The notes below the pieces were generated by a model. It made no database searches and was not told where the DNA came from. It saw nothing but the letters and a program-made list of their open reading frames with translations. A DNA stretch of 64,000 nt from Tyto alba (taxonomy: Eukaryota > Chordata > Aves > Strigiformes > Tytonidae), in the NCBI RefSeq assembly GCF_018691265.1, contig NW_024881316.1, positions 24,777,819-24,841,818 of the forward strand, given 5' to 3'. Below, piece by piece: positions 11,208 through 64,000 of this stretch; positions within the stretch are counted from its first letter, which is position 1, and every line of letters starts with the position of its first letter. Both the position numbers and the translations under genes were made by a program.

Positions 11208-13365
11208 CTGGGGGTTAAAGATAAAGGAGGTAAACACAGCAACAGCAGGAAGAATACCTACCTGATACCAGACCCTACCCATGTTAAACTGGATTTGTTC
11301 CTCTCTATGACATTGCTGTACATTAGCACTTGTTTCACTGCAGACAAAACTGCAACCCTACAAGTATCTTTCTTTTACCGTTATTTCTCTGGGCATGGTT
11401 TTCCCTCAATACAGGGATGGAAATTATGGGAACAGGGAGAGGACTGGGATTCATATAGCCTTTCTCTAGATCCCCTGGCATACACAGGCACATATAAACA
11501 CACATACACCAAACTAAATCCTGCAATGCCCTATGAAAAGGGTGGAGCATGAGAATGAGACTATTTTGGGCAGCCTCTGGCAGCTCAGTAGCACTGAGTC
11601 CACTGGCCCCAGGCAAGAAACCACACACATGAAGCAAACTAAAGGGCTTTCCATACAGAAAATAAAACATTTCTCGTAGTTACTCAAGGCTCGCGTTCTA
11701 TTTTTGGGAGCACAGGTGAGAGTGGGAAGGCAAGCCCCCTACCTGTGAATCTACGTCTCTAAAAAAATATTTTAAGTAACTGGACTGACTTTATTTAGCT
11801 ACAAATGGCAGTGAGTGCAGACCTGCAAACTTAAGTGTTTAAGGGGACCACTGGAAGCAGAGCCTCAAAGGTAAGGCATCTTGAAGCCTGCTTTGAAGCC
11901 TGGCTCTAGGCTGTACCTCCTCTGAGATGCAGTGAGGAACTGACAATGTGACCCTATGCTTAGATAAACCACAAGGGCTTGAAAGAAGAAACACAGTTAA
12001 AACACATCCACCAAACAATTAAAGCTTCAGACAAGTTTTCAAAACAGTGACACTTTCCAGTTGTCAGTTATGCTTGGCAAAGTGGTTAAATGAAATTCAG
12101 CCATGATGGTCAAATTCTGTTCACATTTTAGGGATCCTTTATATTTAACTGATTTTTGCTCCTCAATTTGATAGGTTAGGTTGAATCAGATCTTCATATT
12201 TTCAGAATAATTATATCTTCTGTTAACAGTAAAATGATGTAGCAAACAAAGGACAACACCTTTGAAAATAAACCCTATAAATGTCTTCCTAAGCTTGGAA
12301 GTTTAATATCAGAAATAAAAAGCAGTGGCATTGCTACAAACAGCTGTGCAGAAACCCCACTGGACACTTTATGTTTTCAATCTATATCAGAGCTTTCCTA
12401 CAATCTCCTTTTGGTTGGGATGGAAAGAAACATCGCCAACCCCAGAGAGCGCAAGCAAGGCATGACTGCTTCCTATTTTCACTTAAAATTAAAAGGGAAT
12501 TTGTTTAGCCTGAACTCATACAAAACATTATCTTTCTTATCTTGAGAGATTCCTCTTTAACAGCACTGGGTTGATTGACCCATACCCATCAGTAGTGGTG
12601 GGGTGCCCTGGGTGCTGGGGAGACAGGCCAGGAGCAAGAGCTGGGAGTGGGGGCTAGAGGAAGGGGCACACCAGCAAGAATCGGGGGCTCGGAAGGCAGA
12701 AGAGGTTCTGGCAGAGGAGAAGGGATCCCAATTCCTTCCTCAACTCCAAGCAAACATCTAGTGAGCAACATCCTGAAAAGAAAAGGCTGCAAGAGTGCAA
12801 TCACAACCTCCTTTCCCCTGGCTATGACCAAGAAGACAGCCAAGCTGCTGCCCAGGTGCCAGACACCTGGTGGGCACAGGTTAGAGAAACCACAGCATCC
12901 AGGGTTTCCGTGATGTCAGCATCCTGGAAAAATACTACCCGAAACTAAACATGTAATGGAGCAGCACTGCAACCTCACTTTCCTACCATCCAGTTCTTCG
13001 GAGACATGGATCTTCAAGTGCTGTTAACAACCTGCTTACCTGAAAGAGATGGAGGGATGTTGGTAACTGAGGATATAAGTAAGTGTAAAATAAAAAGCCT
13101 ATGTACCTCATCATTGCCCAGGTTACTCATCTTAACCTGCAAATTGCACTGTACTCTTGGGGGTTGGATGGATTGTTTAATTGCAAGTAAAGTGAAGGAA
13201 TAAAACACTGAACATGATTCTGTACTCTCTGCACAAGCAAGGGTATGAAAGTAGAGGCAGTGCAGCCTCCTGCTTACACAAAGTGATCGGCAGCATAGCA
13301 CTGTGAGCAGACTAATTTCTTGATGGACACACCATATTGTCTCTCCTGACTTCAAGACTACCTAC
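11208..13365 (-). other. Interval between exons E and F
   Basis: Inferred intron. It includes a GC-richer block at about 12590-12920 with open frames on both strands but no recognisable product. Two very small exon-like blocks (13126-13155 and 13036-13062) are in phase 0 but too short to judge. Confidence 0.45.
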
Positions 13366-13569
13366 ATCATCAGGATCCTCCAGTTCCTCCGCTTCTTGCT
13401 CAGGACTGATCCTTCCTTTTCTCCATTTTTCATTAGCAGAGCTGAATTTGTACAGGTTATCACCATGAAAACTTTCCTTTCCTTTCAAGGAGGCCCAGCG
13501 AGAGCCCTGGGAACTCCAGTTATGGCCACTGCACAGTTTAGGAGATTTGGGAAGCCACTTAATAGAGTC
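13366..13569 (-). CDS. Candidate linker exon E of an LRRC1 3' extension
   Basis: A 204-nt open exon starting DSIKWLPKSPKLCSGHNWSS. The middle is GKESFHGDNLYKFSS and the end EQEAEELEDPDD. The acceptor ATCTTCCTCCCAG is very good. Two overlapping donors exist: GATGAT|GTAGGT leaves in phase 0, GATGTAG|GTAGTC in phase 1. The frame at the acceptor is the only open one. Basic and Ser-rich, then acidic, it resembles the disordered acidic linker that precedes PDZ1 in SCRIB in character, not in alignable sequence. Confidence 0.6.
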
Positions 13570-13716
13570 CTGGGAGGAAGATGACAAAAAAAAAAAAAAA
13601 AAAAAGGCAATGAATAGATTTTAAGAAAGCGATTGAAGTTTGTATGTGCAGAAATTGTCTGGCAAGTTCTGCAAGGTATTTTAGTATCTTGAAAATACTG
13701 GGTTTCCCCTTTTTAC

Positions 13717-13798
13717 CTTGAGAGGTCCCTTCAGCCCCAGAAAGACACTTTGCCATTCAATAGGCAATACCGGTGATACAAAGAGCAAGCAAAGACTG
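13717..13798 (-). CDS. Candidate linker exon D of an LRRC1 3' extension
   Basis: Reads SLCLLFVSPVLPIEWQSVFL then GLKGPLK. The acceptor is CACTAATTTCAG (a second CAG follows 3 nt later) and the donor CTCAAG|GTAAAA. It is 82 nt, phase 2 in and 0 out, bridging exon C to exon E. No family is recognised. Confidence 0.35.
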
Positions 13799-14663
13799 CT
13801 GAAATTAGTGGAAGCCTTTAAGAACTTACATGAGCATGGAACCAAGCCCACCTTCAGCAACGTAAAGAATTAATGATCAACAACAGTCTTCAATAATGTT
13901 ACACTCTGTACTATTAAGAAAACAAGAGTACTTAAGATCTTTAGTGACCATCTCATTTCACGACCCGAGTTAAAAAAAAAAACCTGTCAAGTCAACACCT
14001 CTTTTCATTATTCACTGAATAAAATGTTCCATTTGTTGAATGGTCCCAGTAGAAAGTACAATACTAAATTGATCTTTTAATGTTTGCTGATTTTCAAAGT
14101 GATTATAGTCCAGTTTTCCCAAAACATTCATTACTTATTTACAAACAAAAAACTCCACCTCTCTTCTTCATACACAGAATTTCATACGTGACAAGTCATG
14201 TGAGAGTTGCCTATATGCCTTAATTTCACTGAACTTCAGAAGCCATTTTTCAAAGTAACCTTTATATTTCTTTTAAGCTTTATTTTAATCTCGCTTTTAA
14301 ATTTTCTTATGGTAATACGAATCCAAGGGCAGAAAGCAGCCTTATGCCATATAAACAGATACAGTAATGCACGTGATCCAACAAGGTAAAGAGATTGAGA
14401 ACACAAATTAATAAAAAAAAAATATCAACAAGCTTCCAGTGGGGCAAGTCAGCAACACACCCTGAGTTTCACATTGTTTAAACGGATATTTGATTCAGAT
14501 TTAACAACTGTTTAACCATGCTACATTAAAAAGGAAAAATGGAAGTGTAAGTTCACACACGTAGATTTCTTGCTGTTATCAGCATCCAGATGGCACTATC
14601 TTTATTAGATCTAAGCTTGAGAAAGAAAAGGAGATAGGACAAGGCTGTCCATGCTGAACATAC

Positions 14664-14730
14664 TGCTTCATCTTCAGCTGTCGAAGGAGGTGCACTTGGG
14701 ATTCTTTATGTGCTTTAGGTTTTAGGATGG
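14664..14730 (-). CDS. Candidate linker exon C of an LRRC1 3' extension
   Basis: Reads (A)ILKPKAHKESQVHLLRQL then KMK(H). It has a strong acceptor, TTTCCTAGTCTTTTCAG, but a weaker donor, GCA|GTATGT. It is 67 nt, phase 1 in and 2 out, which matches exon B before it and exon D after it. The basic, Leu/Gln-rich segment could be a short helix. No homology is recognised. Confidence 0.33.
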
Positions 14731-17147
14731 CTGAAAAGACTAGGAAATGGAGAAGGACAGTATCTCAGAGTCTCATTGGAAAATATTATAGACCTTTCGG
14801 TGAGTCTTGGAAAGATCATAGCCCCAACAAAGGATTGGCCTCTATAGGAAGTTTACTATTAAACCACATTTTGAACTGCACTGACACTCGGTGATGCCAC
14901 TGTTTGCTGATGAACAGCCCATATTTCTGGTTATTCTAAACCACACCACTCAGAGCGCTCAAGCTGATTGTCAATGTAGTTCATCAGTGAATTGAATGCA
15001 AAAGCAGCACAAATAATCATGACACGGTAGTGGCTTCTGGTCCTCCTGACAACTGGAAACACAAGGCAGCATATCTCCTGGTATTTCTTTACATGTGCCT
15101 TGAGTAAGGAAACACTGGACACCCTTAAATAGAAGCTTTGTCTTCTATGAATATTAACTAGGTGGATAGCACTTCTAATCAGATAGGTAAATAGCACACT
15201 AGCTGAAATTGTCTCCTATAGTTCTGGTCTGGTTTATTTCAGAATAGTTAATGTGACACCTCCCAGTGTTCAGGGTATTTCCAGACACAGTTTAAGTCCT
15301 TGTCAACTTTTAAGCTCGTTATGAAGTCATAAAACAATTTCACTTTTAAAATAAACATAGGTACAGTGAAGCATTTAACTGCTTCCAATGAAATTTCTCA
15401 TCCTTGTTTGACCCCAAGTCCTAATCCTGAACAACAGCTTTTCAAACCTAGCTTGCCAAATTCTTCAAGACCAGTAAAAGGCTATACCCTCAAGGTAGAT
15501 ACAGATTTCAAACTAAGCTTATGCTGACAATCGCTTCACCATCTTAGGCACACATTCAACTGCTGTGGTAGCCCCCTGTATGCACAAGGAGCAAGCTGAT
15601 ATCCATCAGTAGATTTTACATCCCCATGCCCCCCGCAGCTGAGCTGGGGAGGCAGAGCTGCAGGGCACTCCTCCTCCCTGCCTTGTCTTCTCCTACGGAA
15701 GGATGCTGACACACAGCTATAAGGGAAATGCAGTATCTGTTTCACACGTCACACCTTCTGTAACCCAAGAGATTTTAGTCTTCAATATTCTTTGCCTACA
15801 GTACTTTAAAGTAAAATAGAAATAAAATGACAATTCTGGGTAAGAGCTGTTCATATTTTCACTAGGTCTATACAATACCATGGATGACATTATCTTTATG
15901 AAAGCAGTTTCACAGTTTGGTTATGTCAATGAGAAAAGATTGACTAGAACAACCAGAATTGCCTTTTAGCCTACATTTGCATGTACCTGTTGAAAGCAAA
16001 ACATCCCATGGATTATGCTTTCATGAAATAAAATGAAGAAACAAAGCCAATCAATGCTGCTGCTGTGAGTGTAGACTAACATTACTTTGAAAAGAAAACT
16101 TAATCAGTTTTTACAACTTGTTCCTTATTGGTGAAAGAAAAGGGGGAGGGGGTGGAAATAAAAAGAATGTGGACTTTTAATCCAGAGTTCAATAGCAATA
16201 TAAAGTGAATGCCAGGGATGATGTTGCTGGAGCCAGTGCCTGCTAGGGTGATACTATGCTCAGCTCTTCACATCCTTTTGGACAAAGCCAAGAGTAGCCA
16301 AGGTGCTGCACAATGCTGAGAGTTCCCAGTGAGCCCAGTCACATGAAGAGTTTGCTACAAGGAAGAGATGGAAGGTACAGCGCTGTTTGCTGTGCTTTAA
16401 CGCAAAGCTACCACTTAATCTGAAATTTTACTGGATTTTGTCTTCCCTCCCAAAAATAAAACCAACTCCTTACACTAATGTATTAATCAAAATTGCATTA
16501 GATAGGCAACAAGCTTCCATCACCCCTCATGACAGAAATCACTACAGTTCAGCCAACAGATAGTAGATTTGTAGTCCAAAACCAAAGCTATCTTAAAAGA
16601 CATCCAGTAATTCATTAGCTCATTCTCATTATTTTAAATGCTATAGGACCATGCTTTCAGACAAAAGAAGCTACTGGCAAATATTCTAATATTAAGAGAG
16701 AAAAATCAGTTCTCCTTACAAAATTTTACAGATGATAACTGGTCTTCTTACTACCCAGGTACGGTAGGAAGTTTCTTCTTGTGTTTTATACACGGGGAAG
16801 CTGAGACCCAAAAAGGTTAACAAGGTCCATGTTTTAAGTCATTAGTAGCAAACACAGAGTAAGGCACATAGATTTACATTCTCTTAAAAATATTTTTAAT
16901 AAAACAAAGGTGGTGAATTCAGTATTTCGGACTTCAAGCTTCATGGGTATTTGGAGTGTGTAAACACTGATGTTTTGTAAATGCACAAGTAGTATTTGGA
17001 GGGATAGCCTATTTATCAGACTCAGCAGTTGTTATGTTCCATGGAAATACATTTTTCATCTCCCTTCATTAGTAATGATCCTAACAGATTGGTAACACCA
17101 TTTTTCTTCAATATTTCATGAGCAAGTCAGGTGGGCTCCCTTTTTAC
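14731..17147 (-). other. Interval between exons B and C
   Basis: AT-rich non-coding DNA with a MIR-like fragment near 16784-16868. No convincing exon was seen in the rest. Confidence 0.45.
16784..16868 (+). repeat. MIR-like SINE fragment
   Basis: TTTTATACACGGGGAAGCTG is followed by AGACCCAAAAAGGTTAACAA and later AGTAGCAAACACAGAGTAAG. This order resembles the MIR core (tttacagatgaggaaactga, gaggttaag, ..gtggcagag). Matched from memory. Confidence 0.5.
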
Positions 17148-17220
17148 CTCTTTTCAACATGTTTTTCATGTTTTCAAACGTGGTCTCTTCAGAATATAAG
17201 TATTCCTCTGTATCATACCC
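17148..17220 (-). CDS. Candidate linker exon B of an LRRC1 3' extension
   Basis: Reads GYDTEEYLYSEETTFENMKN then MLKR(G/A). The acceptor is ATCCTCTTAACATCCAG and the donor AAGAG|GTAAAA. It is 73 nt, phase 0 in and 1 out. The acidic-aromatic composition looks like real protein rather than translated intron, but no family is recognised. It lies 5.4 kb past the LRRC1 stop on the same strand. Confidence 0.45.
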
Positions 17221-18409
17221 CTGGATGTTAAGAGGATAAATTGTTCTCATAAAGTACAAGGTGTCTATTCTGATAAGATCTCGCTAATAAATCCTCTAGA
17301 GAATTAATTTCCTCCAGGCAACAAAGGTGTGCAAACGCTATGTATCACCTTAAATCATTCTGGCAAATGAAAAAATTGAAACCACCCTAAAATTAAAAGC
17401 CAAGACATGAAAACCACCCACATTTCTGAAGTACTGTACTGAAACCATTCAGTGATGGTGAAACACCCTGACTTACAGCAACAGCCCAGTCACCATCAGC
17501 AAGCAGCAGCCAGTGCTTTCAGTTACCTAGAATATTACAATGGCAATACACCTTCTACTATTATTCAACTCAAAACCCCAGGTACACATTCTTCCGTATT
17601 ATTGTATATAAAAAAAAAATAAAATAAAAATTGTTTAAATAGTTTAACTAATTAGTAAATATGGCAAAAAAAATGTATTTAAAGATATATTTCCTAGAAT
17701 AAAAACATTCTCTTCCTTTTAAATATAACTATACAAAACTTATTCTACTAATTGAAACCTATTTCAGACTCATTCCCTTTTCAAAGTACAAAAGGCTGTC
17801 TCTAAAAGAGCTTTGTGTGATTCGCATGAAATAAGAATGAAAGCTAAACAAAATGCTGTGGAAACAAAGGCATCCTTGAATATGCTTTCACTGTAGAAGA
17901 GGCAACATAAAAGCTGTCCAAACAGATTATTGAAGCAAGCCTTTCACAGGAAAACTTTGCTAGCAGTAAATACATGACTTAATTTTAAGCTTAGATATTC
18001 AAATATTAACTAGCCAGAGAAGATTTTTGAATTTCCTGAAGACACCATCTAAAAAAACCCTAAAATTGCTGTAGGTTATCCTAAAAACATCCACTATGTA
18101 AATGCGTCTCAGCCTTGCAGTTTCCTCCCCTTTTGAATGGGGGAAAAAAAAAAAAAAAATATCAATCAGCAACATTCAGTCACTCTTTGTGAGTTTGTTT
18201 AGATTTTGTTTTGGTTTTAAGTTGCTTAGTGGAAGTCCGCAATATCACCAACAAACTATAGAAAAATTCACTCATGTTTTTAATCATGTAGTACACTGTT
18301 TAATCTTCCAGAAATACTTCCTCCTTCAAAATGGTTTAATGCAGCCCATTTATTTTGGGTGCTAAAACTGGCAAGTTATTGGGAAAGATCAGAGAATCAA
18401 ACTGCTTAC

Positions 18410-18488
18410 ATCAGTAGCATAGTCCCATAATTTGCTCGAGTTTGCTTCAGGACCAAAAGAAGAGAGTTTCAGTCCAACACGAAACAAA
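18410..18488 (-). CDS. Candidate linker exon A of an LRRC1 3' extension
   Basis: An open frame reads LFRVGLKLSSFGPEANSSKL then WDYATD. The donor is GAT|GTAAGC and the acceptor TAAGTCTTCAG, the latter with a poor pyrimidine tract. It enters in phase 2 and leaves in phase 0, fitting exon B at 17220. It has no recognised family. A short open frame is weak evidence by itself; phase fit and composition are the support. Confidence 0.33.
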
Positions 18489-21400
18489 CTGAAGACTTAA
18501 GTCTTGTTTCTGCATTATTCTGTGGATGCTTACAAACTGAAATTCAAGCTGCTGATGCTTTGGTGGTATTTGCAAGCTGTGTGTGCATCCATGGGTTTTG
18601 AGGAAAGTTACCACAGTCAGCACTTGTCTACTGCAGTGGGTGTTGCTAACATTACCGTGCCTCCAGCTGCACATCCAGAGATTTCAGTCAAGGCAATGTT
18701 CTCCAGCAACAGATGAGCAGGAAGAGGAGAAGTGTCAAAGGTTACTGGACATCAGGTGTCCACTTCCCAGCATTAATGCCAAGGGAGATTTGCTAAATCC
18801 CTTCTCCAAAACATTGCTGAGGAGCCAGAAAGTTCTTTCCACTGACAACACTGATGTACTTTTCAGGAGAAATCTGTATAAAGATAAGCTACTAAAGACA
18901 TCAGTGTTAATAGGCACATCCTGAACAAGTTACAAATTCGAAACCAGACTGCCATGAACCTTTGGTCCTGAAGTTAGTACAAGGTAGAGTCCAGCCACAC
19001 GCACTGAGCCCCTCCAAACCCTCTGCTCTGGCTGAACCCAAGACTGGCCATCCTGTTGCCACAAGAACCATAAAAGAGGTGATAAAACCCATAGTCTCTC
19101 CAACATCCACCAGAAGAGGAGATAAGATGGCTCCTGCAAGGCAGCTGACAAAACTGTCCTCAAACCAGGTATACACTTTTCCACTTGGAAAAATCTCACG
19201 TTTTTTCATTAAGCTGGTTGGATGCCGATTACATTCCTGACTTCAGAATGAAAGAGGAAGGCACTGTCCCTCTGAAAATTTCATGGCTGGTTCAGGAGGG
19301 AACGCCCAAAACATTTATTGAAAGCCAAGACCAGTCTGCTCTTCTCGTCTTCTTTGGCAGCAACCTAAGCACAGAAACAGTGTGTTTGATAGAAACTAAA
19401 GGTGGGAAACACTCTTATCAAGTCAACTGAAAAACTAAAGTAATTTTATTTTCCAGAGTCATGGCAAAAAAACAGCAGTGAATTCTCCACTAACAAAAGA
19501 TCTAGGCATTTCTGATAATTAGTATGCTTCAGCCTTGGCGGGGGACACTTACAGCCAGCCAGGCTAGGATCAACTGATAAACTAAAGAACGTACTTTTAA
19601 AAAATTAAATTCCCAGTGTCACTAGTCTCCTCTCAAATGCTGAATTCATAAGCAGTAAGTAGTAAAACCTGTTAAGTAGCTAATCAGCTAAAAACAATTC
19701 ACCCAGCACTAGTAAAGCACTAATATTAGACAAGAAGCAGGCTGATCAGCTTCTCCCGGACACAAACAAGTCATTTGCTGGAAAGGACAGCAGTATGCAA
19801 GTTTCCAGTACTCACTTTCCCACAATACGCTGATTATCAAAAATATGGCATGTAAGCCAGAAAAATAATCTTGACACATAAATTATATGGAAGCTGTGGA
19901 AAAAGCCTGGAGCAACACACAAGGATGGAAAAATCTGTGGCTACAGTAGCAATGGTAGCAAAAGAGTGCTTTGGGTTTTTTCCCTACTCTTGTAGGACTA
20001 CAGAATTGTGACTTTCAAGAAAGAGAACTCGCATGCAGTAACAGACAGGTTAATATTAAATCCACTCCACCAGTGTGGTCAATTGATTTTCCCTGGTTAC
20101 CTGTTTAGCTAATAAAGCAGCATGCAAATTTTGTAGTGTTTCTTTCCTTGCATTAGGCCCACCCCCCCAAACGACTTGCAAAGCAACTGAAAAAGTTTAA
20201 CGAGAAAAAAAAAAAAAAAACAACACACAAAGTTATATTTACAAAATTATATTCACTGTTCAGGCTCCTTGAAGCATCAGCAAGAGAAAAGAGCCAAACA
20301 GAGACTGGGAAGGGAGGGCTCCTGCTTTCAAGGACACACGCTGCTTCAGCATAACAAACATCATCAGCTTTTTCTGGGTACAAAACACAGTTAAAACTGC
20401 CTGGAACCTTATTGACACTGTTGGGAGGACAAATGTACCTAAACCATTTTGTGAACTGGCACACATACATTCGAGAGATCAGATGCCAAAAACAAAACAA
20501 ACCACAGCCTCCAAATGACAAACTGTCATCACAGAGCACAGAATCTTGCTGCTTTTGGCTTTGGTCTTTTTTAGGAACTTGTTTTCATCTCAAGTGGGTT
20601 TGCTGATGTTTACTTGGACTACATTTTAAAACTTTTGTTGTGTCAATCCCACTAAGTACTTTAAAAAGCAAATCCTGCCCAAGGTTGGAGTCAACCGTAC
20701 CAAAACCTCATTTTCTTTCTGGTTTTATTTTAATAGCAGCACACCAAGAACAACTGTCAGAACTCTGCCTTGGAAAGAATAAAATTGTACTACTCGTGAA
20801 CTAACCTAGCACCTAGTGACCTACACCAGCTTCTGCAAAGAGAAGCTTGAAGCTTAAATGAGAAAAATCTGGTATGAGAAGAATTAATAAAAATTAATGT
20901 ATTTTTCCAGGTTAAATGTAAGTATTTGCAGATGGCTTGAAAGAACCTACTTGTTCAATATCAAAAAGAAAGCAGTGCCTTTTGTAAAAGCTTCAAATGA
21001 AAAAGTTAAATTATAAAAATTATCAAATATTGCAGTTATTAATTTTGACACAGAAGTTATTATGACTGCCCTAATCTCCTCCTTTCCCACCTTTTCCCAG
21101 AAACCCTCTTTCAACCAACGCTTTCTGGGAGAAATGTTCATCAGAAGAAGGGATGTGGTTAGCCATACATGAAGTGTCAGGTCTTTCATTTTGTTGAAAT
21201 TTGGGTTCATTGCATTAGCTCACACTTAGTATGTCAAATCTTTGCTCAGAATTCATACTGCTCAAGTCCCTGCACAAAACAATTAAGTGGTCTTTGTTAG
21301 TTCATGGCACATACAGAACCCAGAGACACCAAAATCAATCTTTATCAGCCTTTTGCAAAATTGTTATTTACTGAATTCAACTCAGTTAATACTTACCTTT

Positions 21401-21559
21401 ATAAACAAACCAGAACCCACAGTTTTAATAAGACCTTGAAATCAGCATTGGACCACTGGAAGTGCAACACAGTAACAATGATAGTAAATTCCAGTACTAA
21501 TTCATACATACTTTAATTGCTCTTTTAATGATACAATAAATCTACTGAAGCTTTTAAAG
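18489..21559 (-). other. Interval between LRRC1 3' UTR and candidate exon A
   Basis: Mostly AT-rich DNA without recognised genes. A 59-nt block at 21397-21455 has textbook splice sites on the minus strand but a stop in each frame. The 18.5-19.4 kb part has several open plus frames with no recognisable product. Confidence 0.5.
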
Positions 21560-21567
21560 ATTTTTTT

Positions 21568-21573
21568 TTTATT
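21568..21573 (-). terminator. Candidate polyadenylation signal AATAAA for LRRC1
   Basis: Plus-strand TTTATT at this position reads AATAAA on the LRRC1 strand, about 1.05 kb past the stop. It lies immediately downstream, in transcript order, of the (TA)n hairpin. Functional use is not demonstrated. Confidence 0.45.
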
Positions 21574-21576
21574 ATG

Positions 21577-21615
<39 letters not shown>

Positions 21616-21619
21616 CCAT
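21574..21619 (-). repeat. (TA)n microsatellite with complementary flanks, AT hairpin
   Basis: A run of TA dinucleotides of about 30 nt (21581-21610) is flanked by ATGGTTT on one side and AAAAACCAT on the other. The whole block is therefore a near-perfect inverted repeat. In the LRRC1 transcript it would fold into a long AU hairpin just before the candidate AATAAA. Confidence 0.85.
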
Positions 21620-22284
21620 CAAAGCACTTTAAAGAACCATGCTTTCTTGTGTAACACATAAAACTAGTTTCATACTGTGCTTCTGAAAGTCTATCGTGCT
21701 GTTTTTCAAGTTATTTTACAGATGGCACATTTTAAAAAAACAACGGAAGCATGAATTTCTAGTGACTGCAATGCAACACAGCATCCAAAACAAGATGTTT
21801 CAATACAACTAAGTTAAAGTGTGAGTGCATCATGTAATAAACAATAGCAGTTTGGTCATTTTAATCTTAATTCTGTTTACAACAAAACTAATATTTGTGC
21901 TTCACAACCTAAAATCCCGTGATATAAATTCTCTGCTGTAAAAATCCCAACAAATTACTGTCTGAAAAGAAAAACATATCTAAAACAGGAGACCAAATTT
22001 AATCTACTCACTTTCCTCAATAATTGCTATATTTAAGACTAATATGACATACAAGACACAATAAGGCACAATGGGTGGTACAAATGAATGAATACAGTTG
22101 TCCATGAAACTTGTTCTCTTCCACAAATACTAAAATATGTACCGTTCAAGATAAATTTTCTCTTAAAAATGAAATACATCATTTTGTTATGAAAGTCCTA
22201 TACAAAAATTTAAAATTTACACCATCTGAGCTGCCAAAAAAATAAAAAAAGTGTTTCAATTTTCCACAAAACTATATTTCTCAC

Positions 22285-22323
22285 CAGCACATCCAGCCAC
22301 TGGGAAAGAGATAGCCCAGCACT
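22285..22323 (-). CDS. Possible 39-nt exon inside the LRRC1 3' UTR
   Basis: Acceptor CTTTTTTTTTCCAG and donor CTG|GTGAGA enclose 39 nt that are open in all frames. In phase 0 they read SAGLSLSQWLDVL. A phase-0 exon would be compatible with skipping the terminal LRRC1 exon. The coding evidence is nil beyond the splice sites; it could equally be chance. Confidence 0.2.
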
Positions 22324-22627
22324 CTGGAAAAAAAAAGCATTATTTCCCCTGTGTTTAAGACAAAAATATTGTATTCTGCATACAGTAGTGTATTATACTT
22401 AAAAAAGCCTAGCACTATTAAAATTACAATATTGATTTGGAAATTATTGGTTCACTGCCTGGATGAAATAAGGCACTTTCTTCCAGTGGGCAGCACTTTT
22501 CACATATATGAGATGATGAAGCAGGTTCTGGTTAAAAACAAAAAGGGGCTCAGTGAGGTCCCAGAAGACGACAGGAACATTTCAACAGCAGGGGAAGACA
22601 CAGGAGGTAAAACCCGGAGATGAAACT

Positions 22628-64000
<41,373 letters not shown>

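Larger units (their letters stand above)
21560..22627 (-). other. LRRC1: LRRC1 3' untranslated region (probable extent)
   Basis: About 1.1 kb downstream of the LRRC1 stop with no long minus-strand frame. It contains a short possible exon (22285-22323), an AT-rich hairpin at 21574-21619 and an AATAAA hexamer on the minus strand at 21573-21568. The 3' end is inferred only from that hexamer; other A-rich signals may be used. Confidence 0.5.

Noticed and set aside
11124..11552. 142-codon plus-strand open frame
   Set aside because: Antisense to candidate exon F and continuing into repeat-like TACACAGGCACATATAAACA sequence; no recognisable product.
12589..12920. GC-richer block with open frames on both strands, considered as a CpG island or exon
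   Set aside because: Few CG dinucleotides by eye, no recognisable protein, no clear splice sites.
13036..13062. 27-nt minus micro-exon (TATATCCTCAG ... CAG|GTAAGC, LPTSLHLFQ)
   Set aside because: Good splice sites and phase 0, but too short to separate from chance; its own sequence also looks like a pyrimidine tract.
13831..13852. 22-nt minus block with a strong donor (GTAAGT) reading WAWFHAH
   Set aside because: Would need a non-standard AAG acceptor. The block at 13717-13798 supplies the same phase change with better sites.
18504..19430. Series of overlapping plus-strand open frames (70-113 codons)
   Set aside because: No homology, no consistent frame, antisense to the LRRC1 downstream region; judged chance, though a non-coding transcript cannot be excluded.

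Overview
This is a 64 kb piece of vertebrate nuclear DNA, most likely avian. It is AT-rich and intron-dominated. Its recognisable interspersed repeats are CR1 LINE 3' ends plus a few MIR-like scraps, with no L1 or Alu-type elements. All identification here is by reading; no database search was run, and the species cannot be named.

One gene explains the window: LRRC1 (LANO), on the minus strand, reading right to left. Twelve coding exons between 62900 and 22628 join in phase. They encode a product that lines up residue for residue with positions 93-524 of the vertebrate protein as I remember it: leucine-rich repeats, the LAP-specific segment, and a C-terminus ending in -TTSV, a class I PDZ ligand. 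The first exons lie beyond position 64000. Introns range from about 0.8 kb to about 14 kb. They hold CR1 copies (all antisense to the gene), A-rich and (CAAA)n tracts, a CA microsatellite, G-runs and a short palindrome. The 3' UTR starts at 22627 and contains a long AT hairpin beside a polyadenylation signal near 21570.

The notable part is 18.5-6.2 kb, downstream of the LRRC1 stop on the same strand. Two adjacent minus-strand exons (8902-8991 and 8148-8225) encode the first two thirds of a PDZ domain very like PDZ1 of SCRIB. A third (6261-6356) looks like an eroded end of that domain. Upstream, at 18.4-10.4 kb, is a run of possible linker exons with usable splice sites and compatible reading phases. 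Textbook LANO is the LAP protein without PDZ domains, so this may be an ancestral Scribble-like PDZ tail still attached to LRRC1, as an alternative 3' end or a decaying relic. The PDZ exons rest on homology; the linker exons are inference of graded confidence.

From 1 to 6260 I see no convincing exon. The longest open frames elsewhere (34.7-35.3, 10.7-11.1, 29.3-29.7 and 36.5-36.9 kb) come from low-complexity or repeat DNA, or run antisense to exons.
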